From assembly GCA_018003015.1 (NCBI GenBank), contig JAGNEZ010000064.1, forward strand, positions 1 to 32,881: a stretch of DNA of 32,881 bases, in the 5' to 3' direction. The position numbers and the translations under genes are program-made. Position 1 is the first letter of the stretch; each line of letters opens with the position of its first letter. The notes beneath the pieces are model-generated. The model did not search any database. It was not told the DNA's origin and was given only the letters and a program-made list of their open reading frames with translations. The stretch is from Phycisphaerae bacterium. GTDB lineage: Bacteria > Planctomycetota > Phycisphaerae > UBA1845 > PWPN01. Below are positions 15,574 to 24,022 of the stretch, in pieces.

Positions 15574-17355
15574 CTACTGCTGGAATCGGTAGCTGAACCG
15601 CCCGTTCGGAGCGGCGTCACCGTTCACGGTGAAGTCCAGCGGATCGCCCTCCTTCTGCATATGGTCGTACCACTTGAAGTCGAGACGCAGCTTCGCCGAG
15701 CCATCCGCAAGCCCTAGCGCGGACCGCGGAACTGCCAGTTCCAGTTCGTTCAGCCGGACACGGTACTGCAATTCGGCAACCGGCTCCCATTTCCAGCCCC
15801 CCGTGTTCTTCTCCAGCACCGTCGTGGTCGCATCCTTGAGCTTGCGATTGACGACGAAATCGTATCCGCACCATCCTGTCTTAGGATCGGCGTCCGCGTC
15901 GATGAACAGCATCATCCATGCCGGATCGGTGAACGGCGTGATCGGCTTCTTGGTCCGCGCGTAGAAGCACACGTCGTTCCCGCCGGTCGCGATCTTGGCG
16001 AACGCAAGGTCATTCCTTCCGGTCGCATTGACGTATCGGCCGGCCTGGTCGTATCCGGGATGGTCCCGGGCGGCGGTGTCCCCGACGGAATCACGGAACT
16101 CGGGATGCACGTTCTTCCAGTCGTCGAACTGGCCGTCGATCGCAATGGCCGCGGTACCACTTGCGGCGGGCGGTGGGCGTGCTCCCTTGAACTTCCGGAT
16201 GCAGTCGACCATCTGGTAGTAGTAATTGTCACCGTGGCCACCCTTCATCGGCTCGACGTCTCGGCTGTACTCCTGGGTGTACTGATCGACGAACATCACC
16301 GGTTCTTTGACACCGTTGAACTCGGGCAAGCGCATGGCGATCCACTCGTTCCAGCCCGTGATGAACACGAACTCGGGATCGACCTTGAGGGCCCGCTCCC
16401 ACTGCTCCGCGAGGTTGAAACCCCAGTTGACCGCATCCGGCCGTGCATCCTTGCAGCCGTTGTGCCAGCTCCGCCCATACGTGTTTTTCTCGCTGAAGGC
16501 ACACAGACGCCGACCGGTGCCATTCTGGGCTACGCCAACGGTCATCTGCTCCGGCCGCCCGTTGTCGTCACAGAACACGTGCTGCGGCGAGATCTCCAGC
16601 CAGCCCCACTGGTTCGGCTCGCTCGGTCCGGCGAAGTAATCGGGCTGCGGCTTGCGGAAGGTGAAGACGTCGCGGAGCTCGCGAGGGACTTTCTCCTTGT
16701 CGGCCAGGATCAGCGGCTTGCCCTTCCACTGGAACCACAGATCCGGATATCGCCGGGGTTGGTACAGGTCGCGGTGCAACTCGGAGACGACCTTGCCAGG
16801 GTCCCAGAAGGGGCACAGAAAAGCGATGTGCGGCGTCATGCCCCCCTCGCTGCGCACTTGGGCGAAGACTTCGCAGAGCTTGAAGTAGCTCTTCGGATAC
16901 GTCACCTGGTTGGTCACGTCGAAAACGAGCGTGTCCACGCCGGCATCAGAGAGCATCTGAGCGTGCTTGCGGATGACCCAGGGATCGTCGCTCAGGTAGT
17001 ACCCGAAGAGGGGTTCGCCCCAGAAGTGGAAGTGACGTTCCGGGCCCCAGGGCGGGCTGGAGGGTTGAGTCATGGCTGCCGGATGAGAAGCCAGCACCCG
17101 GCTCACGTCGTAAGGGCCGTCCGTCCCATGCTGACCCAACCACAGGAAGTAGAAGATACCCACAAACCTGTCCCGGCGCGGCGGGCCCACCTTGGCAGAG
17201 GTCGAAACGGATCGCCCCAGGGCGTCGGTGGCCACCCAGGTATCGGGAAAGGTGTCGACCATGGCCGGCCGGCTGGTCTGAGCCCACGCGGCTGTTCCGT
17301 ACAAGATCAACATGCTGGTCCACAATGCGGAACAAGACACTCCCTTGCGGGGCAT
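15574..17355 (-). CDS. Secreted GH99/WbsX-like TIM-barrel glycoside hydrolase with C-terminal CBM9/DOMON-like domain
   Basis: 593 aa. The frame is open to 17544, but ATG 17355 has a strong GGAGG site and starts a classic signal peptide (basic MPRK, hydrophobic core, cleavage after AAWA). The N-terminal two-thirds shows GIFYFLWLGQHG, GEPLFGYYLSDDPWVIRKHAQML, VDTLVFDVTN, and FVFITGWNEWIAMR. This pattern resembles the GH99-like/WbsX barrel, in which the NEW motif sits near the active site. From about 450 on, IDGQFDDW and LFIDADADPKTGWCGYDFVVNR resemble CBM9/DOMON-like sugar-binding beta sandwiches. It is likely exported to act on environmental polysaccharide. The substrate is unknown. It follows the sugar isomerase-like gene by 194 bases. 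Confidence 0.8.
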   Translation of the reverse strand: MPRKGVSCSALWTSMLILYGTAAWAQTSRPAMVDTFPDTWVATDALGRSVSTSAKVGPPRRDRFVGIFYFLWLGQHGTDGPYDVSRVLASHPAAMTQPSSPPWGPERHFHFWGEPLFGYYLSDDPWVIRKHAQMLSDAGVDTLVFDVTNQVTYPKSYFKLCEVFAQVRSEGGMTPHIAFLCPFWDPGKVVSELHRDLYQPRRYPDLWFQWKGKPLILADKEKVPRELRDVFTFRKPQPDYFAGPSEPNQWGWLEISPQHVFCDDNGRPEQMTVGVAQNGTGRRLCAFSEKNTYGRSWHNGCKDARPDAVNWGFNLAEQWERALKVDPEFVFITGWNEWIAMRLPEFNGVKEPVMFVDQYTQEYSRDVEPMKGGHGDNYYYQMVDCIRKFKGARPPPAASGTAAIAIDGQFDDWKNVHPEFRDSVGDTAARDHPGYDQAGRYVNATGRNDLAFAKIATGGNDVCFYARTKKPITPFTDPAWMMLFIDADADPKTGWCGYDFVVNRKLKDATTTVLEKNTGGWKWEPVAELQYRVRLNELELAVPRSALGLADGSAKLRLDFKWYDHMQKEGDPLDFTVNGDAAPNGRFSYRFQQ

Positions 17356-17549
17356 CGTCAACCTCCAGATGAACCGAGAAGTCACATACTCCCAGCGAAG
17401 TACTCCGGGAAAAGCCACGACGGCCATGCTGTCGGCACGATCCGGCACACCGCCCGCGACGACGGGAGCCGCGCCGGCGTCTGGCCGAAGAACCTCAGGC
17501 GTCTCGATCCGAAGCCCGATCCGCGACCAGGATTCCATCACCATCCAGG

Positions 17550-18467
17550 CTAACCGCCGATGATCCGATCCATCCGGGCTGCGATCGCCTTGAGCCGCTC
17601 ACGACCCCCGCCAGGGACCTCGGCCGTGAACCAGCCGGAGAAACCGATCTCGCGGAGGGCCTTCATCACCGCTGGCCAGTCGCAGTCCCCTTCCATCAAC
17701 TCGACGTCGAAGCCCTTGCCAAGTCCCTGCTCGTTCATCTTCTTCCGGCTGAATTCCTTGACGTCGATCTTGAGAATGCGCTTGCCCAGAATGCGGATCC
17801 ACTGCTCCGGCCAGCCGAGGCGGACCACGTTGCCCACGTCAAAGTAGAACCGAACGGCGGGCGAGTTGAACTCGTCGACATACCGGGCCGCCTCGAGGGG
17901 ACTGAGCAGGAAGTTGTTCCAGACATTCTCCAAGGCGATGACCACGCCCAGTTCGCTGGCCAGAGGGATGACCTTCCGGATTTCCTCCTGTGACCGTTTG
18001 TAGGCAGCGTCGTAGGTCATCAGCTTGTCGACCGTAGCGGGCACCAGCAGAACGCTGGCGGCGTCGTAAGCCTTGGCGTCGCGGATGGCCGCGATCAGGC
18101 CATCGAGCCCCTGCTGGCGCACCTTGGCATCGGGATGAGAGAGGGGCAGGTTCCAGTGGACCGAGTCAACCACGCCGTGAATCGGCAGCCCGGACCGATC
18201 GCGGGCGTCCAGCACTTCGCGGGCCTCGAAGGTATTGGGGCTGTCCAGTTCGACTCCGTCGAAGCCCAGTTCCTTGAGCATTCCGAACCGCTCGATGAGC
18301 GGCAGATTACCGGGCGTCATACCGATCTTGACGGCTTTGCGGATCGTCGGCGGCGGCTTGCCCGCAAGCTCGACGGCCTCCTTCGCGAAAGTCGAGCTGG
18401 CCAGGCCCGCTCCGGCAACCACTCCGGACTTGAGGATTGAACGGCGATCGGCCCGCCTCTTTTCCAT
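17550..18467 (-). CDS. Tat-exported sugar phosphate isomerase/epimerase-like protein (xylose isomerase-like TIM barrel)
   Basis: 305 aa from ATG 18467, which has GGGAGGAT at 18471-18478 on the same strand; the open frame goes further, to 18527, but that would overlap tilS. The N-terminus carries a twin-arginine signal (DRRSILK followed by GVVAGAGLASSTFA), so it is probably exported folded. The barrel shows VKIGMTPGNLPLIERFGMLKE-type strand 1, FDGVELDSPN, IALENVWNNF, FYFDVGNVV, and GWFTAEVPGG. The E, D, H and E metal-ligand positions of AP-endonuclease-2-like barrels look only partly kept. Enzymatic specificity cannot be told. It is 52 bases downstream of tilS and upstream of the glycoside hydrolase, which suggests sugar processing. 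Confidence 0.85.
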   Translation of the reverse strand: MEKRRADRRSILKSGVVAGAGLASSTFAKEAVELAGKPPPTIRKAVKIGMTPGNLPLIERFGMLKELGFDGVELDSPNTFEAREVLDARDRSGLPIHGVVDSVHWNLPLSHPDAKVRQQGLDGLIAAIRDAKAYDAASVLLVPATVDKLMTYDAAYKRSQEEIRKVIPLASELGVVIALENVWNNFLLSPLEAARYVDEFNSPAVRFYFDVGNVVRLGWPEQWIRILGKRILKIDVKEFSRKKMNEQGLGKGFDVELMEGDCDWPAVMKALREIGFSGWFTAEVPGGGRERLKAIAARMDRIIGG

Positions 18468-18519
18468 GCTATCCTCCCGTCGAGGTGACCAGGATCCTCG
18501 TGCCAGGACAACGTGCTCC

Positions 18520-19986
18520 TCATCCAAGCTGGCGAACGCGCAGCCGGAGAATCTGCCGGGTGGCTCGGGTGAGGCGTACGCGTTCGTCGATCCGCAAAGG
18601 TACGACCCAGATAGGCCCGAGTTGATCGCAGAGCACGACCAGCTTCTCGCGCTGAGCCGAGTCGATCTTCTCGTCGATCAGGAAATCCGAGATCTTCTTC
18701 ATGCCGGTCATGCCCAAGGGGAAGAAGCGATCGCCGGGCCGTCGGGTTCGAGCCACCAGCGGCGGATGGACGCTCTCGGCGTCGAGCCACTCCTCGTAGA
18801 CATACTGTTCGCGATCCGCCTGCCGGCCGAGGTGTGTGCCGATGGTCGCTTCATCCGCCGGAAGACGATCGGCCACGACCTCCAGGGCGAAGCCCGGTAG
18901 CGGGGTCGTGCCCTCGGCCGCCACCAGAACCTCCTCACCAGGTATCGCCGGAATGTGGCTGGCCGATGCCCGCTGCAGTACCAGTCGCGCGTACCGCCGG
19001 ACGGCCTTGAACCCGCCGGGGAGATCCAGTGACTTGCTGCCGTCCTGGCCGGCGGCCAAGTCCGCCACGGCGTTGAGATGGCCGAAAGTCAGTTCGCCTT
19101 CGGGGAAGCCCATTTTGAGCAATGCTCGGCGGATGAGCTGCGTCTGGATTGCCCGGGGCTTGCGAACCAGCGGCGGGCAGTGCAGTACGAGTTCGCAATC
19201 ATTGTGCTCGATGACAAAGGCGTCCAGCGTACGCTCAGAGGTTTCCGCCAGGTAGGCGTTGATGGCTCGAGCCTGCTCGCCCAGTCGGATCAGCGCTTCC
19301 TCGATCTGCGGGTTGAAGCGCTCGCGGAGGAAGGGCAGGACCTCGTTGCGAATTCGATTTCGGGTGTGTTGCTCTGACAGGTTGGAGGCGTCCTGTCGGT
19401 ACTCGATGCCCCGGTTGCGGAGGTAATCCTCGATCTCGGTCCGCCGGAACGCCAGCAGCGGCCGGACAATCCGAATGTCACTCCCCTCTCGGAGTGGCCG
19501 CCGCGGGCGGATGCCGGCCAGTCCCTGGGTGCCCGTCCCGCGGATGATGCGATGCAGGATTGTCTCCGCGTTGTCGTCCGCGTGATGGGCCAGGGCCACG
19601 ACCTGAAGACTCTTGAGCAGGCAGATCCGCTCGAAGAACTCGTAGCGGCACACCCGCCCGGCCTGTTCGATGGACAGCGATTCGGCCTGCGCCCGCCCGG
19701 CCACGTCGGCCGTATCCACGACCACGGGCAGACGCAAGTGGCGAGCCAGTTCGGCCACGAAGGCGGCGTCGCCGTCGGCCTCCGCGCCGCGCAGTCGATG
19801 GTTCAAGTGGGCTACGTGCAGCGGCACCGACCAGCCGGATTGCTCGTTCAGCCAGCAGAACAGGTAGAGCAGCGTCACGGAGTCCGGCCCGCCGGAAACG
19901 CCGAGCAGTACTCCCTCTTCGGGATCCAGCCGGCATTCGCCGGTGACCGCCTGCATGAATCGTGTTTCCAGATCGGATCGAGGCAT
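18520..19986 (-). CDS. tilS: tRNA(Ile)-lysidine synthase
   Basis: 488 aa. It converts C34 of the AUA-reading tRNA(Ile) to lysidine with ATP and lysine. The PP-loop is SGGPDS at 31-36; HLNHRLRG, LAHHADDNAETIL and RPLLAF..EI..YL follow. The mid-region substrate-binding domain and the C-terminal TilS_C domain (RPGDRFFPLGMTGMKKISDF, then LIDEKI, WVVPLRIDERV) are complete, making this a full-length, three-domain version. It starts two bases after the stop of the CDGSH gene, which indicates translational coupling. TilS is essential in most bacteria, so its promoter at 20290-20318 (through the CDGSH gene) should be active constitutively. Confidence 0.95.
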   Translation of the reverse strand: MPRSDLETRFMQAVTGECRLDPEEGVLLGVSGGPDSVTLLYLFCWLNEQSGWSVPLHVAHLNHRLRGAEADGDAAFVAELARHLRLPVVVDTADVAGRAQAESLSIEQAGRVCRYEFFERICLLKSLQVVALAHHADDNAETILHRIIRGTGTQGLAGIRPRRPLREGSDIRIVRPLLAFRRTEIEDYLRNRGIEYRQDASNLSEQHTRNRIRNEVLPFLRERFNPQIEEALIRLGEQARAINAYLAETSERTLDAFVIEHNDCELVLHCPPLVRKPRAIQTQLIRRALLKMGFPEGELTFGHLNAVADLAAGQDGSKSLDLPGGFKAVRRYARLVLQRASASHIPAIPGEEVLVAAEGTTPLPGFALEVVADRLPADEATIGTHLGRQADREQYVYEEWLDAESVHPPLVARTRRPGDRFFPLGMTGMKKISDFLIDEKIDSAQREKLVVLCDQLGPIWVVPLRIDERVRLTRATRQILRLRVRQLG

Positions 19987-19988
19987 TG

Positions 19989-20231
19989 CTAGGTCAGACG
20001 TGCATGGGTCCCATCACACCACGGCTTATTGCTGCTCTGATGGCACTGACAGATCGCCTTCCTGCCGGGCTCGGTGACCTCGACGGCGATGGGCCCGACC
20101 CCGGTCCCCTCCCGGGCGTGGGTCCCATCGCAATAAGGCAGCTTGGCGGACAGGCCACATTGACAGTAGAACTTCTTTCCCGGGGTCTCTTCAACGATGA
20201 TGGGACGGGTCCCGTGCTTGGGATTGGCCAT
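19989..20231 (-). CDS. Double-CDGSH iron-sulfur protein
   Basis: 80 aa from ATG 20231, which has AAAGGAGC about seven bases upstream; an open frame upstream to 20318 lacks a site as good. The protein has two CDGSH-type 2Fe-2S motifs: YCQCGLSAKLPYCDGTH and ICQCHQSSNKPWCDGTH, each with Cys-x-Cys and CDGTH ligands (three Cys, one His). Such tandem CDGSH proteins bind two redox-active clusters in other bacteria; their role is not well defined, with iron/redox homeostasis proposed. Here the gene is the first of a unit with tilS, two bases apart, which is an unusual partner. Confidence 0.92.
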   Translation of the reverse strand: MANPKHGTRPIIVEETPGKKFYCQCGLSAKLPYCDGTHAREGTGVGPIAVEVTEPGRKAICQCHQSSNKPWCDGTHARLT

Positions 20232-20289
20232 GGCTGCTCCTTTCACGGATGCTGCATTGGGCGCTGTGCCGCCAAAATCCAGATCTAGC

Positions 20290-20318
20290 ATTGTATCCTC
20301 CGGTCCAACTGCGGACAA
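20290..20318 (-). promoter_or_regulatory. Sigma70-like promoter for the CDGSH-tilS unit
   Basis: On the - strand TTGTCC (complement of 20313-20318) and TACAAT (complement of 20290-20295, five of six) are separated by exactly 17 bases. Transcription would begin near 20283, leaving a leader of about 52 bases before the ATG at 20231. This separates the tilS unit from the upstream sulfatase gene. Confidence 0.58.
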
Positions 20319-20366
20319 TGCTTCGCTTCGGGCGAACGTCCGCCGGCCGCTGACAGTCGGTCAGGG

Positions 20367-21869
20367 CTATCGCGCTTGGCTGAGCGTCTGCTGGCCATCG
20401 CGGATGACGAAACGCGCCTCGCCCTGCTCAAGCCGGCCGGGGGGGCGCTTGCCCGATCCTATGATGCTCCTGGCCGAGTCGCCGAGGTCTTCGCGCACCT
20501 GGTCGGCCAGGTTGGTCATCATGGCAACGACCTCGGGGTGCCGGTCCTTGACGTCGGTTGTCTCCCCGATGTCGCTGTCCAGGTCGAAGAGGCTCAGTGG
20601 AATTTCGGCTTCCTTGTAGGCCACGGGTTTTCCCCCGGTGCCGCCCCGGCGCCCGCCCAGTGTTGGATAGCGGTGCGGGAAGTGCAGTTTCCATCGGCCC
20701 ATGCGGACCGCATGCAGGGCCTCGCCCCAGTAGAAGAAGTATGCGGCCTGAGGTGACACTGCACCATCCTGACCCTGGATGAGCGGCCAGATGCTCTTGC
20801 CATCGATCTTGTGGGCAGGCAGGGTGGCGCCGGTCAGTTGGGCAATCGTAGGCAGAATGTCGATGGTCATGGCCGGCGAACTGCACACGGAATCGGCGGG
20901 AATGGTGCCCGGCCACCACATGATGGTGGGTACGCGAAAACCGCCGTCGAAGGTCGAGCCCTTGCCTTCTCGTAACGGCCTGGCTGATCCGGCATGCTCG
21001 CCGTAGCTCAGCCAGGGACCGTTGTCGGAGGTGAAGATCACCATTGTACGTTCCACGAGGCCGTTTCGGCGGACGGCCTTCACAACCTCACCGACGGACC
21101 AGTCCGCCTCCATGACCACGTCGCCGAACAAGCCTCGCTGCGCCTTGCCGGCGAACTTGTCGGAGACGTGGAGGGGCACGTGAACCATGGAGTGAGGCAT
21201 GTAGAGAAGGAACGGCCGGTCCTTGTTGCGATCGATGAACTTGACGGCCCGCTCGGTGTACCAGGTGGTGAGCATCTTCTGCTCGTCGCCGGTCATCCTG
21301 GGTCGGACAATCCTGCTCCCGTCGATCAGGGGCAGGTGGGGCCATTTCCTGTAACGCTCTTCCATGGCTAGGTCAGCGACATCCGGATGAAAGGGCCACA
21401 TGTCGTTGGAATACGGCAGTCCGAAGTACTCGTCGAAGCCGTGATTGGTTGGCAGGAACTTGGGATGGTGACCCAGGTGCCACTTACCGAAACACGCGGT
21501 GGCGTAGCCCTTCTGTTTGCAGATCTCGGCAAGGGTGACTTCGCCCGCGCTGATGCCGTGTTCGGCGCGCGGACCGAGGGCGCCCAGAATGCCAATTCGC
21601 ACATTGTAGCAGCCGGTCATCAGCGAAGCTCGCGAGGCTGAGCAGACCGGCTGGCTGGCGTAGAAGCTGGTGAATCGGCGGCCTTCCCGGGCCAGCCGGT
21701 CGAGGTTGGGGGTCGCATAGCCCTGGGCTCCGAACGGGCCGATATCCGCGTAGCCCATGTCGTCGATGAAGATGAGGACGATGTTGGGGGAAGTCGGGGT
21801 TTGCTGAGCGCCCGGGCTCGGGGGCACAAACGTCCATACCGCAAATGCCACGATCAGCAGCAGTCTCAT
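20367..21869 (-). CDS. Secreted sulfatase (arylsulfatase family, formylglycine type)
   Basis: 500 aa from ATG 21869, preceded by GAGGA at a good distance. It has a signal peptide (MRLLLIVAFAVWTF... to PGAQQ). The metal site begins with FIDDMGYADIG (D36, D37). The maturation motif is C76-S-A-S-R80, a Cys-type CxAxR that must be oxidised to formylglycine; TGCYNVRIG, FGKWHLGH, the NHGFDEYFGLPYSND stretch and TSDNGPWLSYGEH follow. The sulfatase-modifying enzyme is not in this window. Likely role: removing sulfate esters from polysaccharides outside the cytoplasm, which fits the neighbouring carbohydrate genes. The individual substrate cannot be assigned; a phosphoesterase of the same superfamily is less likely given the CSASR motif. 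Confidence 0.92.
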   Translation of the reverse strand: MRLLLIVAFAVWTFVPPSPGAQQTPTSPNIVLIFIDDMGYADIGPFGAQGYATPNLDRLAREGRRFTSFYASQPVCSASRASLMTGCYNVRIGILGALGPRAEHGISAGEVTLAEICKQKGYATACFGKWHLGHHPKFLPTNHGFDEYFGLPYSNDMWPFHPDVADLAMEERYRKWPHLPLIDGSRIVRPRMTGDEQKMLTTWYTERAVKFIDRNKDRPFLLYMPHSMVHVPLHVSDKFAGKAQRGLFGDVVMEADWSVGEVVKAVRRNGLVERTMVIFTSDNGPWLSYGEHAGSARPLREGKGSTFDGGFRVPTIMWWPGTIPADSVCSSPAMTIDILPTIAQLTGATLPAHKIDGKSIWPLIQGQDGAVSPQAAYFFYWGEALHAVRMGRWKLHFPHRYPTLGGRRGGTGGKPVAYKEAEIPLSLFDLDSDIGETTDVKDRHPEVVAMMTNLADQVREDLGDSARSIIGSGKRPPGRLEQGEARFVIRDGQQTLSQAR

Positions 21870-22040
21870 TGTGATTCCTCGGATTCCATTTCTCGGCAGG
21901 GCTCGATTCCGGCTTAGGTCAAACCGCGGCTCAGACGCCCCTGCCCACAAGGCAGGCGGAGTCTCGTCAGGGCATAGTATACAACTTCCTCCGCGGGCGT
22001 CTTCCTCCCTTCTCTTGCGCCGGGATACGGTCGAGCTCGC

Positions 22041-22069
22041 TTGACAGCCCCGAGTTGCCCGGGCAGACT
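22041..22069 (+). promoter_or_regulatory. Candidate promoter for the GxGYxYP gene
   Basis: A perfect -35 hexamer TTGACA (22041-22046) is followed after 17 bases by CAGACT (22064-22069, three of six). Transcription from about 22076 would give a 47 base leader to ATG 22123. The weak -10 suggests a low basal level or a need for an activator. Confidence 0.4.
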
Positions 22070-22122
22070 GCCATGGACTCACTTCTGTGGCCATGCCAAT
22101 CGGGGACGAAAGGACGGTAGCG

Positions 22123-24012
22123 ATGTGCGCGATCGTGCTGTTGTCGAGTTGTCTTCTGACTACCGCCCCTGCCCCGCCCATCGGGCTTTACGACCTGACC
22201 TACGCGCTGCGTTTCGACGCCAAGGATGCCAGGCAGGTCGCCCGGGCGTGGGATCACTGCCATGCGGTGGCGACGCTCCAAGGCAACGTCAACCGAGAGG
22301 CGGCCAACCTGTACATCCGATTCGTCGAAGCACACGGCATGAACATCGACGACTACTGGCTCAAGCGCATGTCCGAGCCCGGGCAATGGCTGCACGATCG
22401 GCCACGCGAGCTGATCCCGGACATTCTCGCCCTAGTCAACGCCTACCGCCGGTTCGTCAAGGGCGTGGTGGTGTATGACCCGAACGTCGGCGCGACGAGC
22501 AATCTGGCCTCGACCCTTGCGGGCATTGACGAGCTGATCGCCATTCGGTACGACCCCGACACGGACAGTCTCTACAGCGGGCTCGTGACTGGCGGCCCGC
22601 GATTGCCGGTGGTCAAGTGGCTGCTCAACGAGAACGGTAGCTCGATCTTCACCGGCAAGGGCACGATTCCGGGCACGGACATTCCATCGACTGGCAGTTC
22701 GAAATGTGACGCCTACCTGTGGCTCAAGCACTTCTACATCGACTCCGGCAAGCTGGACGCGACGTACGCCGGCTACTACCTCGACCAGTACTGGCTCAGG
22801 AATCCCGCGGCGGCGTCGCCCAACCATCACACCCTGACGAATCACGACTTCTTTGTCGCGAGGCGGGGCTTCTTCTTTGACCTGAGCATCTGGGGAGACG
22901 AGACCCCGGTTGATGATCCAGGTCAGAGGCTGGGTTGTGATCTGGCCACCTTCAAGGCCCTGCTGTTGAGCGCTTACCAGCGCGGCGGGAAGGAGCGGAT
23001 GATTCACATCGGGGGGTTTACTCCGTGGGCGTACAAGTACACGAACCACGCCAAGGCCGGCGGCAAGCACGAAGGGGTAGCGACCGAATGGGAGACCTCC
23101 AAGATCGTCAGCGCCTACAATGGCTACATTGACGCCGATGCGATCGTCTTCGGGGCGATGGCCAACGGCTCGTTCTTTGCCCACTTCCCGCTCCGAAAGG
23201 AGTATCCGCAGAAGTGGATCACGCCCGAGGAGCTCCGCCGGCGCGGCTACCTGGCGTCGGACGGCCGGGTGGACTTTGGCGGTCGTCAGTTCATCATCTT
23301 CTACGTGGGTGATTTTGACTCCGCCGCATGGATTTACCAGTGGATGCCAGTACTGGGGGATCATCCGGCCCGGGGGAAGGTGCCGATGATGTGGTCGATC
23401 AGCCCGGTGGCCGAGCGTCGGGCGGGCATGGCTTTGGACTACATGCGGCGAACGGCCACCTCCAACGACTACTTCGTAGCCGCGGACAACGGGGCGGGAT
23501 ATCTCAACCCGGGTTCGCTTCAGGCACCCCGCCCGTCGTCGGGTCTTTCCAGCGGGGTGGAGGCCTGGGCGAGGCACTGCGAACCGCTCTACCGGCGATG
23601 GGGGATGACCGTGACCGGCTTCATCATTGACGGTTTTGCACCGGGTCTGAAGCGAGACGGGCTGGACGCCTACGCCCGTTTCAGCCCCAACGGCATTGTT
23701 CCGCAGGACGTTCCCCCATCGCTGCTGCACGGTGACATGCCCGTGCTGCGCGCCGGTTACGACCTGGGAGACAGCCCCGAGGCCGCGGCGAGGACGGTTG
23801 TCGAGCGGGTCCGGTTGCGTGCGAAGCTCCCCTTTCACTGGTTTAGAGCAGTTTTAAAAAGTCCTGAGTGGTATGAAGCCCTTTATGAGAAGGTTCGGGC
23901 GGCCGAGCCGAGCATTGAACTGCTCGACGCCCCCACCTTCTTCGAGCTGTACCGCATTCACCTTCGAGCGACGCCGGAAGCGGCGGCCGGCAAGTTGGAC
24001 ATTCCCCGGTAG
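22123..24012 (+). CDS. GxGYxYP-family putative carbohydrate-active protein
   Basis: 629 aa from ATG 22123, preceded by AGGACGG five bases upstream. GTG 22087 and ATG 22093 are in-frame alternatives without a site. A short hydrophobic N-terminus with LLSSCLL suggests export, possibly as a lipoprotein. The family motif appears as GAGYLNP at residues 457-463 (from ADNGAGYLNPGSL), with DFDSAAWIYQWMPVLGD before it and the conserved FRAVLKSPEW-type segment near the C-terminus. The N-terminal half carries the family's first domain (AANLYIRF, WL.RM, VVVYDPN..AT.NLA). The family is common in Planctomycetota and Bacteroidota polysaccharide loci but has no established reaction. The gene diverges from the sulfatase and ends 10 bases from dacB. 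An odd AT-rich codon run lies at 23842-23865. Confidence 0.83.
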   Translation: MCAIVLLSSCLLTTAPAPPIGLYDLTYALRFDAKDARQVARAWDHCHAVATLQGNVNREAANLYIRFVEAHGMNIDDYWLKRMSEPGQWLHDRPRELIPDILALVNAYRRFVKGVVVYDPNVGATSNLASTLAGIDELIAIRYDPDTDSLYSGLVTGGPRLPVVKWLLNENGSSIFTGKGTIPGTDIPSTGSSKCDAYLWLKHFYIDSGKLDATYAGYYLDQYWLRNPAAASPNHHTLTNHDFFVARRGFFFDLSIWGDETPVDDPGQRLGCDLATFKALLLSAYQRGGKERMIHIGGFTPWAYKYTNHAKAGGKHEGVATEWETSKIVSAYNGYIDADAIVFGAMANGSFFAHFPLRKEYPQKWITPEELRRRGYLASDGRVDFGGRQFIIFYVGDFDSAAWIYQWMPVLGDHPARGKVPMMWSISPVAERRAGMALDYMRRTATSNDYFVAADNGAGYLNPGSLQAPRPSSGLSSGVEAWARHCEPLYRRWGMTVTGFIIDGFAPGLKRDGLDAYARFSPNGIVPQDVPPSLLHGDMPVLRAGYDLGDSPEAAARTVVERVRLRAKLPFHWFRAVLKSPEWYEALYEKVRAAEPSIELLDAPTFFELYRIHLRATPEAAAGKLDIPR

Positions 24013-24022
24013 TGGGCCAAGC

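Noticed and set aside
23842-23862. Resemblance of part of the AT-rich patch to a Cas9-type repeat start (GTTTTAGAGC-like).
   Set aside because: Only one copy is present, it lies inside a coding frame, and there is no spacer array or cas gene, so it is not CRISPR.
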